The translations under genes were made by a program, and so were the position numbers. Positions 30,367 to 38,834 of a stretch of DNA of 64,000 nt are shown in pieces (positions within the stretch are counted from its first letter, which is position 1; each line of letters starts with the position of its first letter). The stretch is from Mesostigma viride (taxonomy: Eukaryota; Streptophyta; Mesostigmatophyceae; Mesostigmatales; Mesostigmataceae), in contig RPFO01000312.1 of NCBI GenBank assembly GCA_009746045.1, forward strand, positions 2,966,377 through 3,030,376, written 5' to 3'. Below the pieces are notes generated by a model that ran no database searches, had not been told where the DNA came from, and saw only the letters and a program-made list of their open reading frames with translations.

Positions 30367-30630
30367 TTATCCTACGAGATTGTTTTGCTGGTACGCGGGT
30401 GCGGAAGAGTTGGACGAAGCTTTCCAACGAAGGACGAGGGCGACGAGAGCGAATAAGAAGAGGACGATGATGACGCATAAGAGGGGGCGCGGGGTCCAGG
30501 TCGGCTGGTCGTCGTACACGTACTCCACGATGAGATGCGGTTTCTCCTTGTCCACGTAGACACAGGTTCCGTCGTTGAGAGAGCATCTGAGATGCTGGGG
30601 AACTTCGTTGACGGCTTGCAGACCGTACAT
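30367..30630 (-). CDS. single-pass membrane protein
   Basis: 87 residues from MYGLQAVNEVPQ at 30630. The polar N-terminal domain has two cysteines (RCSLNDGTCVY). The membrane segment LLCVIIVLFLFALVALVL follows, with a short S/A/N/Q tail. The layout suggests an outside domain closed by a disulfide. The divergent gene starts 62 bp away; CTAAATATTTT lies between them. Not recognised. Confidence 0.65.
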   Translation of the reverse strand: MYGLQAVNEVPQHLRCSLNDGTCVYVDKEKPHLIVEYVYDDQPTWTPRPLLCVIIVLFLFALVALVLRWKASSNSSAPAYQQNNLVG

Positions 30631-30692
30631 GGCAGATATATACCGTACAGGGACTAAATATTTTTTCGAATGCAATACATTATACGAACACA

Positions 30693-31013
30693 ATGGTACA
30701 ACGTGCAGCTGACGCAGCGGCAGATATGGCGGCAAAGTTGCCAGAGACAGCGGCTAAGTTAGGGACCGACGCTGCTAAAAAGTTCAAGTTTATTACTTCC
30801 GACGGGAACGTGTTTCCTCCGTTTGCGGCGATCATCGCCGGATTCCTCGCTCTGAATTTGCACATGTCGATGAGCGCCCGTGCAAACGACTTGCTGAACA
30901 AGGATCAGAAACCGGTCATCGGCTGGTCTATCTTTGGTACATCGGCCCTACTTTCTACTTTGCTCGGCCTGTCTTTGTACCATATGATGGCGAAGGCGCG
31001 CGTGAATAACTAA
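30693..31013 (+). CDS. two-pass membrane protein
   Basis: 106 residues. An amphipathic Ala/Lys-rich N-terminus is followed by FAAIIAGFLALNLHM and IFGTSALLSTLLGLSLYHMM. The sequence CTAAATATTTTTTCG lies about 35 bp before the ATG and resembles the AAATATTT element known upstream of marseillevirus genes. Not recognised. Confidence 0.65.
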   Translation: MVQRAADAAADMAAKLPETAAKLGTDAAKKFKFITSDGNVFPPFAAIIAGFLALNLHMSMSARANDLLNKDQKPVIGWSIFGTSALLSTLLGLSLYHMMAKARVNN

Positions 31014-31022
31014 TAACAAAGT

Positions 31023-31259
31023 CTAGCCCATTCTCGCAGTTTTCTGCATTCTCAAACAAAACTTCCGATTCCAACCGATCAATTCGAACAACACATGCAA
31101 AATAGACGCCGATATAGCGACCTGTATGAGAATCCCCGCATGCGTCATCGCCCTTTCCCCGTCATAGTGCATGTGGACCGAATGCACGAGCGTCATGACA
31201 CCCGCCATGGCGGCCGCTACGACAGCGGCCTCGATCAGCACGACTCCGAATTGTGACAT
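31023..31259 (-). CDS. two-pass membrane protein
   Basis: 78 residues. Two hydrophobic helices, VLIEAAVVAAAMAGVMTLV and ILIQVAISASILHVLFELIG, separated by a His-rich loop (HSVHMHYDGERAMTH), and a basic tail. Its ATG directly follows the TAA of the upstream gene, so the two are probably co-transcribed. Confidence 0.65.
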   Translation of the reverse strand: MSQFGVVLIEAAVVAAAMAGVMTLVHSVHMHYDGERAMTHAGILIQVAISASILHVLFELIGWNRKFCLRMQKTARMG

Positions 31260-31694
31260 TTAGTATGTTCTCAACAAAAATATCGCAGAGGGAATTTCGC
31301 TAGTAGGAACAGCGAAGAAGGACATTGACAATAACGAAAACGAACCTTTCGCTTTTGAAGCGCAAGAACTCGCAAGTTCGGCGAGAATTTTTCGTTGTAT
31401 CCACTCTGTCGTCCGCCTCACTTCACTATAACATCCCATCCAGTTCACGGCTTCACGGTATGCTATCAGAGTCCCGGAGGCGCTCTCTCGTCCCTTTTCA
31501 AACGCTAGATGACGCACAAGACACGCGACCACCAGTTCCTTGTCGACGAATCCGGTCATTGTGTCATCTACCGTTTTTGCACACGAGATCGCACAGACGC
31601 GACAAATCCCGATCCGCTTAAACTCGTCGAGAATAGCGGATAATTTTCTGAGACACGAGAGACATCGTTTCATAACGCCTTTTTCATATTGCAT
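31260..31694 (-). CDS. zinc-cluster protein with C-terminal membrane segment
   Basis: 144 residues from MQYEKGVMKRCLSC at 31694. The first 22 codons of the longer frame lie in the leader of a divergent ORF. Cysteine pairs CLSC and CRVCAISC, about 20 residues apart, suggest a small treble-clef zinc site. A weakly hydrophobic stretch near the C-terminus (FSLLSMSFFAV) may touch a membrane. Its stop abuts the start of the next membrane gene. Not recognised. Confidence 0.55.
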   Translation of the reverse strand: MQYEKGVMKRCLSCLRKLSAILDEFKRIGICRVCAISCAKTVDDTMTGFVDKELVVACLVRHLAFEKGRESASGTLIAYREAVNWMGCYSEVRRTTEWIQRKILAELASSCASKAKGSFSLLSMSFFAVPTSEIPSAIFLLRTY

Positions 31695-31735
31695 TGTGCA
31701 TTTTCTCGGATAATAAACTGACGCAATATAAGGGA

Positions 31736-31846
31736 ATGAATAACGCTCTGTTCGGACCATCCGAAGAAACCATAATCAACAACGTCGTCACGGGTCTCCA
31801 GGCGTATAACCCGTGGACGCTCGTAAGATTCCCTTCGAGGTCGTGA
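31736..31846 (+). CDS. short ORF before the coiled-coil gene, possibly its broken 5' end
   Basis: 36 residues (MNNALFGPSEETIINN start). A different frame then stays open to 31930 with plausible coding sequence (PFEVVSVGPDVG and TMLAKLVDAPADV). The coiled-coil gene begins in a third frame at 31929. So the coiled-coil protein may once have started here, with two frame breaks, or this is a separate mini-gene. Confidence 0.35.
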   Translation: MNNALFGPSEETIINNVVTGLQAYNPWTLVRFPSRS

Positions 31847-31928
31847 GTGTCGGTCCTGATGTGGGGACGCGTCCAGGTTTTTTTCGAACGATGCTTGCTA
31901 AGTTAGTCGACGCCCCGGCCGACGTCTC

Positions 31929-33808
31929 ATGGAATTGTTTAAGTCTGCGTACTCCTCTTTGTTCGGCGGGCGACCGCGGGAAGAAATTATCGAGGATATT
32001 TTGTCCGACACTATGTTGTCGGATGTCGCGAAATCTGTTGAGATGAAAGCCTCGCTGCGAGCGTACATTGACGAACGGCTAACTGATTTGATGAGTAGCC
32101 GTACAGAGGAAGAATATAACCAAAAAATATTAATACAGTCCAAAGAAATTGACAAAATCAAACTCGAGAATGAAGAACTCAAAAGGCTAGCAGACGAACA
32201 AAAGGAACAATCTAAAAGACTTGAAAAAGACATCGAATTGCTTTCGATGGATAAGGAGGGTATTCAAAACCTGCTTAGAGAAACTCTTGATAAACTTAAC
32301 AAGCGAGAAATAGAGTTAACAACTCTTAGAGTCTATTCAGACTCGACGAGAGAATTGGAGAGGGAGATCGCGGACCTAAGGATGAAGTCGCACAACTACA
32401 AGACAGCAAAGAAGCAGTCACACAAGAACTCAAACAAGCAAACATACAACTTTTAGAGATTGAAAGGAAACTTGGCGACATTGAGAAAGCACGACTGGGA
32501 GACAAAAGTGAAATGGCGGTTGTCGTAAAAGAGCGGGACGAAGCTGTTCGCAAATTAGCAGAAATGCAGACCATGAGAAGCGAGGTCGACACACAGATCA
32601 CAGAGACTATCGAAAGAGAGCGAAGCACTTTTGGTCGTGAGCGACAGGATTTTTTGAAACGAATTAAAGAGCTTGAAGAATTGAGCGAGGAGTTCAGTGT
32701 GAAGCTTGCAAAACAAAGTCGAATTGTCGCTAAAAAAGAAGAAAAAATTGCACAACTCATCGCGGACAATACAAGTACTGCGGGGCAGTTAAGCGAAATC
32801 AAGGCGTCTTTAGAAAAAAACAACGAGTTAGAGGACCAAATTAAGGGCCTCAAAAATGAGAAGGAAAACCTGGAGGATCAGCTTCGAGAGGCCAGTGAAA
32901 AATTGTTAAAAAATGAACAAAATTTTAACACAAATGGCAGAGACGCAACAGAGGCAAAAAAACTACGAAAAGAGAATGGGGCGCTAACGAATAAAATCGC
33001 TTCGTTGGAGACAGAATTAGCGAAATTAAACAGGGAAATAAGCGCAAAAACTGAACAATATTCAAATGAGGTAACGATGCGAGAGAAACTAGAAAAACAA
33101 AACAGATATCTTGAAGCGATGCAAACGTTTAACCCTCCCGACGATCAAGACAAGGAGTTATTAGAAAAGCTTGCTAACACGTATGTGGCCGACACGTGGA
33201 AGGCTGTTGATGCCTTTCGAAGCTGGTTGGGAAACGGCAAAACAGACGTTCTACAACAACTCAAAAAAGAGTTACAGGAAAATAAAGAAAAACGGCTGAA
33301 TAGCGCTATCAACGCAAAACTAAACGAAGAGCAGCTTAAATGGGACGACAGCATGCAGACATTGAGAGAACAGAGTCAACGGGCGTACGACGAGATACGA
33401 AAACTAAAAGGTGAAAAACAAAAGTTAGAAGAACAACTGGAACCTTTAGAAGAAGGAAGAAAAGAAAATAGAAGACTATTGACTACGGAGGTATTCAAAA
33501 ACGCCGATTTACAAAGCGAGATAGATAAAAAGAATGCTGAAATTACCAGTTTGAACGACATATTAAAACAGACCGACGTTCTTTTCCTCAAAACGTATTA
33601 TGAACGAAACCGTCCAACAAAGGAGGATGAAATGCTGCTCAGAGAGCTTTCTGATTTGTTGCGACAAGGAATAGGAATCGATAAGAATTCAACATTGGGC
33701 CGTCGAAGGGAGCGTATTGAATACAAACTAGATTTTAACAACGGATACCGGCACAGGAAACTGCAACAAGACTTACTCGCGGCTCGTGATCAAGGAAGAA
33801 TACTTTAG
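31929..33808 (+). CDS. long coiled-coil protein (frameshifted)
   Basis: About 625 residues from MELFKSAYSSLFGG. The first 60 residues are globular (PREEIIEDILSDTML). From there almost everything is heptad-rich Lys/Glu/Leu coiled coil, with a short non-coil break (FNPPDDQDKELLEKL, then WKAVDAFRSWLGNG) near the middle. The reading frame shifts by one base near 32380; both sides are clearly the same coil. Such proteins serve as scaffolds, tethers or virion structural rods. It shares 36 bp with the end of the convergent cysteine desulfurase gene. Confidence 0.65.
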
Positions 33809-34906
33809 GAACTCGTCTAGTTCCTCTTTTGTCGTCTGGGAACTTAACCCGATGCGCATTGTCCCCTTCTCTTTCTCGATAGGAAGACCAATGGCTTTGA
33901 GAGTCTCGCTCCGTTTCAACAAGTGACAGGCAGATCCTGTCGAGACCGCGATCCCCTTTGCCGCCAACCGCTTGACGAGCGCGCGCGAACTACGGACAGG
34001 AAGTGACACGGATACCAAGTTCGGCAACACGTCCTCGGGATTTTCAGGACCGTTCATTACGCCACCTCTAGCAACAAGACGCTGGACTAGATATTTGCGC
34101 ATTTTCCTGATTCGCGCAACGTCCGACCGGCCTCTAACGCAGTTCAACTTGACAGCTTCGGCTAACGCGCATATTAGGGGCGGTGATTCCGTACCTGGCC
34201 TTACGGCACGTTCCTGTCCACCTCCCCAAGCGAGCGGGGAAAGACAAGAAGGGTCTTTTCTCATGATCAACGCCCCGACACCTTTCACGGAATGGATTTT
34301 GTGTCCGGACAATACGTAACTGTCAAGATTGTGCACGCCTCGGATCTTAAATTTACCCGCAGCCTGGGTGGTATCTGAATGAAAGTGAACTCGCTTTCCG
34401 ACAATTTTTCGGATGGCGCCGAGATCTTGTAACGTTCCGATTTCGTTATTGGCGTAAATAATGCTCACTAGTTTGACGCGCTTCCCGTACTTTTTCATCG
34501 CCTCTTGGATCTTCTCTAGCGAAACGAATCCGTTTCTGTCTACCGGGATCCGAACAATCTCTACTTTGTGTTTGTCTGCAAGATGTTCAAGCGGCTTGAT
34601 ACCAGCTGGATGTTCGATTTCAGAAGTGATGACGACACCTTCGTACCCGTTTCTTTCCATAACGCCATTAAGTACGATGTTCATCGATTCTGTGGCGCCG
34701 GATGTAAACACGATCGACTTGCATGGCTCCTTAAGATATTTTGCTATCACGGCGCGCGCCTTTTCTACAACATTCCTCGCCCTTTTACCAATCTCGTGCG
34801 AAGAAGAGGGGTTTCCGTACAAATCTTGCGACACGGACGTCATCACTTTGACCACCTCTGGATGCGGCTTCGTCGTGCTATTGTTGTCGAGGTAGATCTC
34901 TCTCAT
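33773..34906 (-). CDS. NifS/IscS-like cysteine desulfurase
   Basis: 377 residues from MREIYLDNNSTT at 34906, the usual start position for the family. A start nine codons earlier is possible. It is a PLP enzyme that removes sulfur from cysteine. Conserved sites are all present: GNPSSSHEIG, FTSGATES, H99 in the EIEHPAG block, YANNEIGT, D178 and Q181 in HSDTTQAAGK, Schiff-base lysine K203 in SGHKIH, the GGGQERAVRPGTE loop, and the active cysteine C327 in STGSAC. Full family length, no break. No scaffold (IscU) or other Fe-S gene is nearby, so it may supply sulfur for tRNA modification or redox control of infection. It is divergent from the next gene across 87 bp. Confidence 0.93.
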   Translation of the reverse strand: MREIYLDNNSTTKPHPEVVKVMTSVSQDLYGNPSSSHEIGKRARNVVEKARAVIAKYLKEPCKSIVFTSGATESMNIVLNGVMERNGYEGVVITSEIEHPAGIKPLEHLADKHKVEIVRIPVDRNGFVSLEKIQEAMKKYGKRVKLVSIIYANNEIGTLQDLGAIRKIVGKRVHFHSDTTQAAGKFKIRGVHNLDSYVLSGHKIHSVKGVGALIMRKDPSCLSPLAWGGGQERAVRPGTESPPLICALAEAVKLNCVRGRSDVARIRKMRKYLVQRLVARGGVMNGPENPEDVLPNLVSVSLPVRSSRALVKRLAAKGIAVSTGSACHLLKRSETLKAIGLPIEKEKGTMRIGLSSQTTKEELDEFLKYSSLITSRE

Positions 34907-34993
34907 GTGTTCTGTTATCAGCAGGGAATACAATTCTGCACAAAATCGGTTCGTTCAACGATTCGCGAAATAAATATCTCCACAAGACACACC

Positions 34994-35671
34994 ATGGGGA
35001 AGATAAATATGCTGGAGCCCGGTCAGTCCGCCCCTTCTCGCAAAAGGAGCAAGCGCGCGCTGCGTAAGCTCTCGGAAGTCCCGGAAGAGACCGAGGAAAA
35101 CGAAACGATGGCGAGGCGATCGATTGCAAAGGAGACAACGACGACTCTCTCTCCACCTGACCGATTTTCCATCCCGAACACGCTAGCAGAGAGCTTTATC
35201 GAATTTCTTGTTCGTCCCGACGGCACAGTGAACGTCGGAGCGCTTTGTTCCGCCATGAACAGCAGCCCCCGCGACGTTTTTGCAAGCGACACGGCCTGGG
35301 TCAGGATTTCGGACGTCATGGCTGCAATGACCTCGAACAAGAAACTCCGACCTCTACGAGACGCGTTCGGGGAGACCGTGCAAAGCATGCAAGAAATTCG
35401 CGGAGAGATCGACACGGACGATAAGGAAAACACGATCCCCTATCGCTGCGTGGATTTTTTAAAAAGTGTCTACGGCCACAATCTTTTTGACGCCGTCCAT
35501 CTAATGACTTTCGGTGGCATGGTGTACAGCGAGTTCATCGAAAAGCGAGGGCACCCTCCGCCCTTGCGTGCGGACGGGTACAAATTGTACTTCACTCGCG
35601 ATATTCCTATCATGAAGAGTGCATTTGACAAATGGAACGGCAAGTTGCCAGTTAAAAACGAGCTTATTTGA
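34994..35671 (+). CDS. hypothetical protein
   Basis: 225 residues from MGKINMLEPGQSAP. The first 55 residues are charged and disordered (RKRSKRALRKLSE, then PEETEENETMARR). The rest is globular and helical, with TAWVRISDVMAAM and CVDFLKSVYGHNLFDAVH. AAATATCTCC lies 25 bp before the start. No membrane segment or cysteine cluster. Not recognised. Confidence 0.65.
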   Translation: MGKINMLEPGQSAPSRKRSKRALRKLSEVPEETEENETMARRSIAKETTTTLSPPDRFSIPNTLAESFIEFLVRPDGTVNVGALCSAMNSSPRDVFASDTAWVRISDVMAAMTSNKKLRPLRDAFGETVQSMQEIRGEIDTDDKENTIPYRCVDFLKSVYGHNLFDAVHLMTFGGMVYSEFIEKRGHPPPLRADGYKLYFTRDIPIMKSAFDKWNGKLPVKNELI

Positions 35672-35700
35672 ATATTTTATTCATTCATCAAAGTAAGATC

Positions 35701-36042
35701 ATGCAACACAAACTTGTTTTGACTGCCGCCGCAGCGGGTGCAATCGTGTCCACCGTACTCACAATTCTATTCACTCATTTCAATCGTCGTCTGAAAAACA
35801 TGCGTTCCGAGACAGACGATATAGCTGTAGAAATGCGAAACTTAGGCGAAGAAACGAACGATCCTTTGTCTGTCCAACGCGAGGCGGAGAACAGAGCGAA
35901 AAAGTACCGTCGAATGAAAAATAGATTATCGTACGCTCTGGCATTCGGCTGGGGAATCACAGCAAGCTTGCTTTTAGTCTTTTTGTTCCTCGTTCTTCGT
36001 CCTGATTTTCCAGCTCCATCGGTGTTTGAGTCGGAGCGGTGA
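35701..36042 (+). CDS. two-pass membrane protein
   Basis: 113 residues from MQHKLVLTAAAAG (35701). The ATG 11 codons earlier overlaps the preceding stop and is less likely. Membrane segments are AAAAGAIVSTVLTILF and ALAFGWGITASLLLVFLFLV, joined by a charged coiled-coil loop of about 60 residues. GAATATTTTATT precedes it. Its end overlaps the convergent gene by 86 bp. Confidence 0.65.
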   Translation: MQHKLVLTAAAAGAIVSTVLTILFTHFNRRLKNMRSETDDIAVEMRNLGEETNDPLSVQREAENRAKKYRRMKNRLSYALAFGWGITASLLLVFLFLVLRPDFPAPSVFESER

Positions 36043-36429
36043 GTCCCGCAGTAAATTCATCGTCTTCTTCAAACGCTGTAGTCTCGACGACTTTCTGCGA
36101 TGAAAGAAGTTCGCGAAGAAAGTCGTCCGAGTCCGCGGTTCGTTTTTTTGACACCGGTTGCAGACCACGAGCTTCTTTTTTTTGAGCTGCTTTTCCTCAT
36201 CCGTCATTCTTGTGTTCACGTGTAAGAGGTAATTGAGTTCGCGTCGAATCGCGATGTACCGGAAGTCGTCTTTGATCTTCCTTTCGACAGCGTCTTCAAG
36301 CATTTTCCATAGGTTGTCGAATGCTTCAGGCGTCGTTGGTTTGTTGAAGGCCCCGTCTTCCGAAGGCGTTTCGATCGCCTCTTGGATGGATTTGCGTTTT
36401 AAAGAGGAAGACGATGAAACTTTTGGCAT
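35957..36429 (-). CDS. hypothetical helical protein with acidic C-terminus (frameshifted)
   Basis: About 157 residues from MPKVSSSSSLKRKS at 36429. It has a Ser/Lys-rich start, a helical middle (AFDNLWKMLEDAVERKIKDD) and an acidic tail (TAFEEDDEFTAG). An A8 homopolymer near 36180 must change length by one base to join the two halves; without that the tail becomes cysteine- and arginine-rich. Probably a nuclear or virion protein; not recognised. Confidence 0.5.
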
Positions 36430-36431
36430 CT

Positions 36432-36668
36432 TCACGCGACGAAAAGAGACTGCAACTTCTTTAGGAATGGCGTGTGTTGGTCGAGAACGAAATGCAAGAA
36501 TTGCCCCAAGGCGACCAAGCACACGAACGAGAGAGCGAGGATTGGGACTCGAAATCGTCTCCCATCGGCTAAATAGGCGATGACGACCGAAGCTAGCAAC
36601 GTCGCTGCCCAATCAAAAGCGGCGGATCCCGCGATCCGATAAGAACGCAATCTTTCTATCAAAGACAT
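36432..36668 (-). CDS. small two-pass membrane protein, nucleocytovirus type
   Basis: 78 residues. It opens RLRSYRIAGSAAFDWAATLL, continues with ASVVIAYL, and has a second helix ILALSFVCLVALGQFLHFVL. The pattern of a YRIxG-xxxFD start and two helices is reminiscent of a small membrane protein shared by several giant viruses. This is recall, not a search. It is immediately upstream of the frameshifted helical protein on the same strand. Confidence 0.6.
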   Translation of the reverse strand: MSLIERLRSYRIAGSAAFDWAATLLASVVIAYLADGRRFRVPILALSFVCLVALGQFLHFVLDQHTPFLKKLQSLFVA

Positions 36669-36753
36669 GACTGTTAAGAATCAATTTCGAGATTCTTCCA
36701 AACAAGGGTGTACGGAGCGGCTGCGGAAACAGGCGAACCAGAGAATCGCAATC

Positions 36754-37152
36754 TTACTGAGGAGGATCGGTTTCGTTCTTATCCGGATCCCTTGGTTCGT
36801 CGAGGAGACGCGAGAGGACGATCGCGTATGCGGATGCGACATTGAGACGAATGTAACTGACGATCATAAACGCGAGAAGGCCTTTGAAGAAGCCTAGTCG
36901 ATAAAATCCGGGGAAAAAAATCACCGCGCTGAGTGCCATTGACGCAAAAACGGGGATTTGGGCCTGCAGAATTTCGGTTACATCTTTTTCCTGGTCGTCC
37001 GATGCGATCGCTCGAATCCACAAATTTGTAAAAACAGCAAAGATAAGTGGAAATACGAAAATATCAGCGATCTTCAAGGCAGAGCCGAAACACGCGGATA
37101 AGATTGTAACGTCCGGCTTATCCTTGACGGTTTTGGGCTCGACTTTGCTCAT
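36754..37152 (-). CDS. multi-pass membrane protein
   Basis: 132 residues from MSKVEPKTVKDK at 37152. The frame is open further upstream, but that part is antisense to the next gene. Hydrophobic segments include IADIFVFPLIFAVFTNLWI, PVFASMALSAVIFFPGFY and GLLAFMIVSYIRL, so three membrane passes are likely, ending in a polar DEPRDPDKNE tail. Not recognised. Confidence 0.6.
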   Translation of the reverse strand: MSKVEPKTVKDKPDVTILSACFGSALKIADIFVFPLIFAVFTNLWIRAIASDDQEKDVTEILQAQIPVFASMALSAVIFFPGFYRLGFFKGLLAFMIVSYIRLNVASAYAIVLSRLLDEPRDPDKNETDPPQ

Positions 37153-37216
37153 GAGATTAGTATAAAAGAGAAGCAGAAAACAAGAATAAGCGAAACACCT
37201 CACAACTCGCACGAAA

Positions 37217-37912
37217 ATGAGGGTCACGAACGAAATCGCCCAATTTCTCGACTCTTTGACGCTCGTCATGGACGGGGCTCTCATCAACAGCGAGTTCCCG
37301 GAGCGAGTCGCGGACATGTTTAAACGGCACAACATCTCCACGCCTTCGGTCCATATATCGGACGCTTTCATCGAAAAAATATCGAAAACGTTCCTTTCGG
37401 GACTCTTGATACCCGAGTTTATGAACAGAGCGGTGGTGGACGCCGTGTTGTCCGCGCCGATCGCTCCTGCCTTTTCTGGCGTCGCGGGCATTTCGATTGC
37501 GCCCATTCAATGGGATCAACTACTCACCGCGGTTTGCAGTAGTTTGGGTCGTCCAAAAATCCTGAGCGCGCACGGATATGTCCGTTCGGACGAACTCGAA
37601 CAGCTTGGTCGCCGAATCATCACTTGCTGCATCACGCCGAGCACGCTCAACTCTGCCAAGCTTCGAGTTTCTCTCGCTACGTGCGTGTCCGAGTTTGGCG
37701 TCGACCAAATCGTGGTTTGCTGTCTCCTTCAGCTCTCTTCACTCAGCCAGGCGGGCACGACTCTTCGGTCTCTGCACGAGGAGATCGTGGAAGAAATCAT
37801 GGTAGCCGCGAGAGCGGCTTATATGGAATTGTCAAACCCTGCTCCTGTGGACACGATGGTCACGAAAGCGATCAACGACTTTGTGTTGACCGCCGACGAG
37901 TATTTGGTTTGA
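37217..37912 (+). CDS. hypothetical helical protein
   Basis: 231 residues from MRVTNEIAQFLDSL. Mostly alpha-helical and soluble, with cysteines in ITCCITPS and VVCCLLQL. The preceding 65 bp are shared with the divergent membrane gene. No known domain is seen. Confidence 0.6.
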   Translation: MRVTNEIAQFLDSLTLVMDGALINSEFPERVADMFKRHNISTPSVHISDAFIEKISKTFLSGLLIPEFMNRAVVDAVLSAPIAPAFSGVAGISIAPIQWDQLLTAVCSSLGRPKILSAHGYVRSDELEQLGRRIITCCITPSTLNSAKLRVSLATCVSEFGVDQIVVCCLLQLSSLSQAGTTLRSLHEEIVEEIMVAARAAYMELSNPAPVDTMVTKAINDFVLTADEYLV

Positions 37913-38254
37913 TCATCAGTCCCTGCCATTGGCACCGTATTTGGGAACAAACACGGCGGATTCGAAACTTCGATCGCGATTCAAAAAACCTTTCATTAGC
38001 GTGATGAGATCTTCTCGTTGTCTGCGCACTAACCGTGCTCTATAGGAGGTTTCCTTGCCTCGTGGCATTCACGAGTGTGTTGTAACTTTAGGATGGAAAT
38101 TTTTCTCCGAGTTCCTTCGCTTGCAGATGTCGAACATGTGCCCATTAATTCGGTACCTCTTTAAAGGGATCGTTGGCGACCTCTTGGTAGTCGTGGGAAC
38201 GGAACAGGACATCTGATCTGTAATGTATATTAACATTTAATGAAAAACTGCTAT
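37913..38254. other. intergenic, no supported gene
   Basis: About 340 bp without a convincing open frame. AACATTTAATGAAAAACTG at 38232 resembles the TTATTAATGAAA 3'-end word seen elsewhere. Confidence 0.4.
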
Positions 38255-38432
38255 CTACGTTTCCTTTTGGCTTCAGGCGAGTGTTTTTTCTTCTCTTCGG
38301 GTTTCTCTTCCTCGGATGCCCCTTTCTTTTTCTTTTCATCAGCGTCCCCTTCCCAGTCAATAAGGTTGTACGCAGCTGTCAACCCGCCAGCCGCGAGAAC
38401 CCCCGTACCAAGTAATGAGAGATGTATATGAT
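38255..38432 (-). CDS. partial ORF: membrane segment plus charged tail, no start
   Basis: One minus-strand frame ends at the TAG at 38257-38255. It encodes LLGTGVLAAGGLTAAYNLID, followed by a highly charged tail (DADEKKKKGASEEEKPEEKK). No ATG is in frame before an upstream stop, and the neighbouring plus-strand gene begins here. It looks like the 3' part of a small membrane protein whose 5' end was lost. Confidence 0.4.
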
Positions 38433-38732
38433 GAGAAGAAAATGGACCAACTTATAGAAGAACAAAACCCGATAGGCCGAGAAATCACAAAATTGCAAAC
38501 GGCGTTGCATAAATATCCAAACAAAACAGGTGATGAAGTTTTGAAACTGCTCCTAGAGAAAGAGAACAATCAAGCCGGACCCCACAACCAACCCGCCGAG
38601 TCCAACCACAACCAACCCGCCGAGTCCACTCGAGTACGGCGATGCAAGGCGAAGACGCTCGCCAAAAAGAGATGCGAGAACAAGCCTGTCAAGGGCAAGA
38701 CTGTGTGCCGCTGTCACTCCAAAAAGAAATGA
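38415..38732 (+). CDS. zinc-module protein, module at the C-terminus
   Basis: 105 residues (or 96 from the second ATG at 38442). A helical charged N-terminus (EEQNPIGREITKLQTALHK) is followed by a duplicated HNQPAES linker. The end is the C/C/C/H module (RRCKAKTLAKKRCENKPVKG then VCRCHSKKK). This is the only member here with the module at its C-terminus. Confidence 0.65.
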   Translation: MRDVYDEKKMDQLIEEQNPIGREITKLQTALHKYPNKTGDEVLKLLLEKENNQAGPHNQPAESNHNQPAESTRVRRCKAKTLAKKRCENKPVKGKTVCRCHSKKK

Positions 38733-38834
38733 TCACAATTGCACTTTTCATCATAACAGTTTAATGCCTTTTAACCATCATTTATTGATTTCGCGAGGAT
38801 TGCATCTACCTCTGCATACGAGTATTAAAACAAT

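Noticed and set aside
36754-37506. 250-residue membrane protein using the full minus-strand frame
   Set aside because: The upstream 118 codons are antisense to the helical protein gene at 37217. The ATG at 37152 gives a normal membrane protein.
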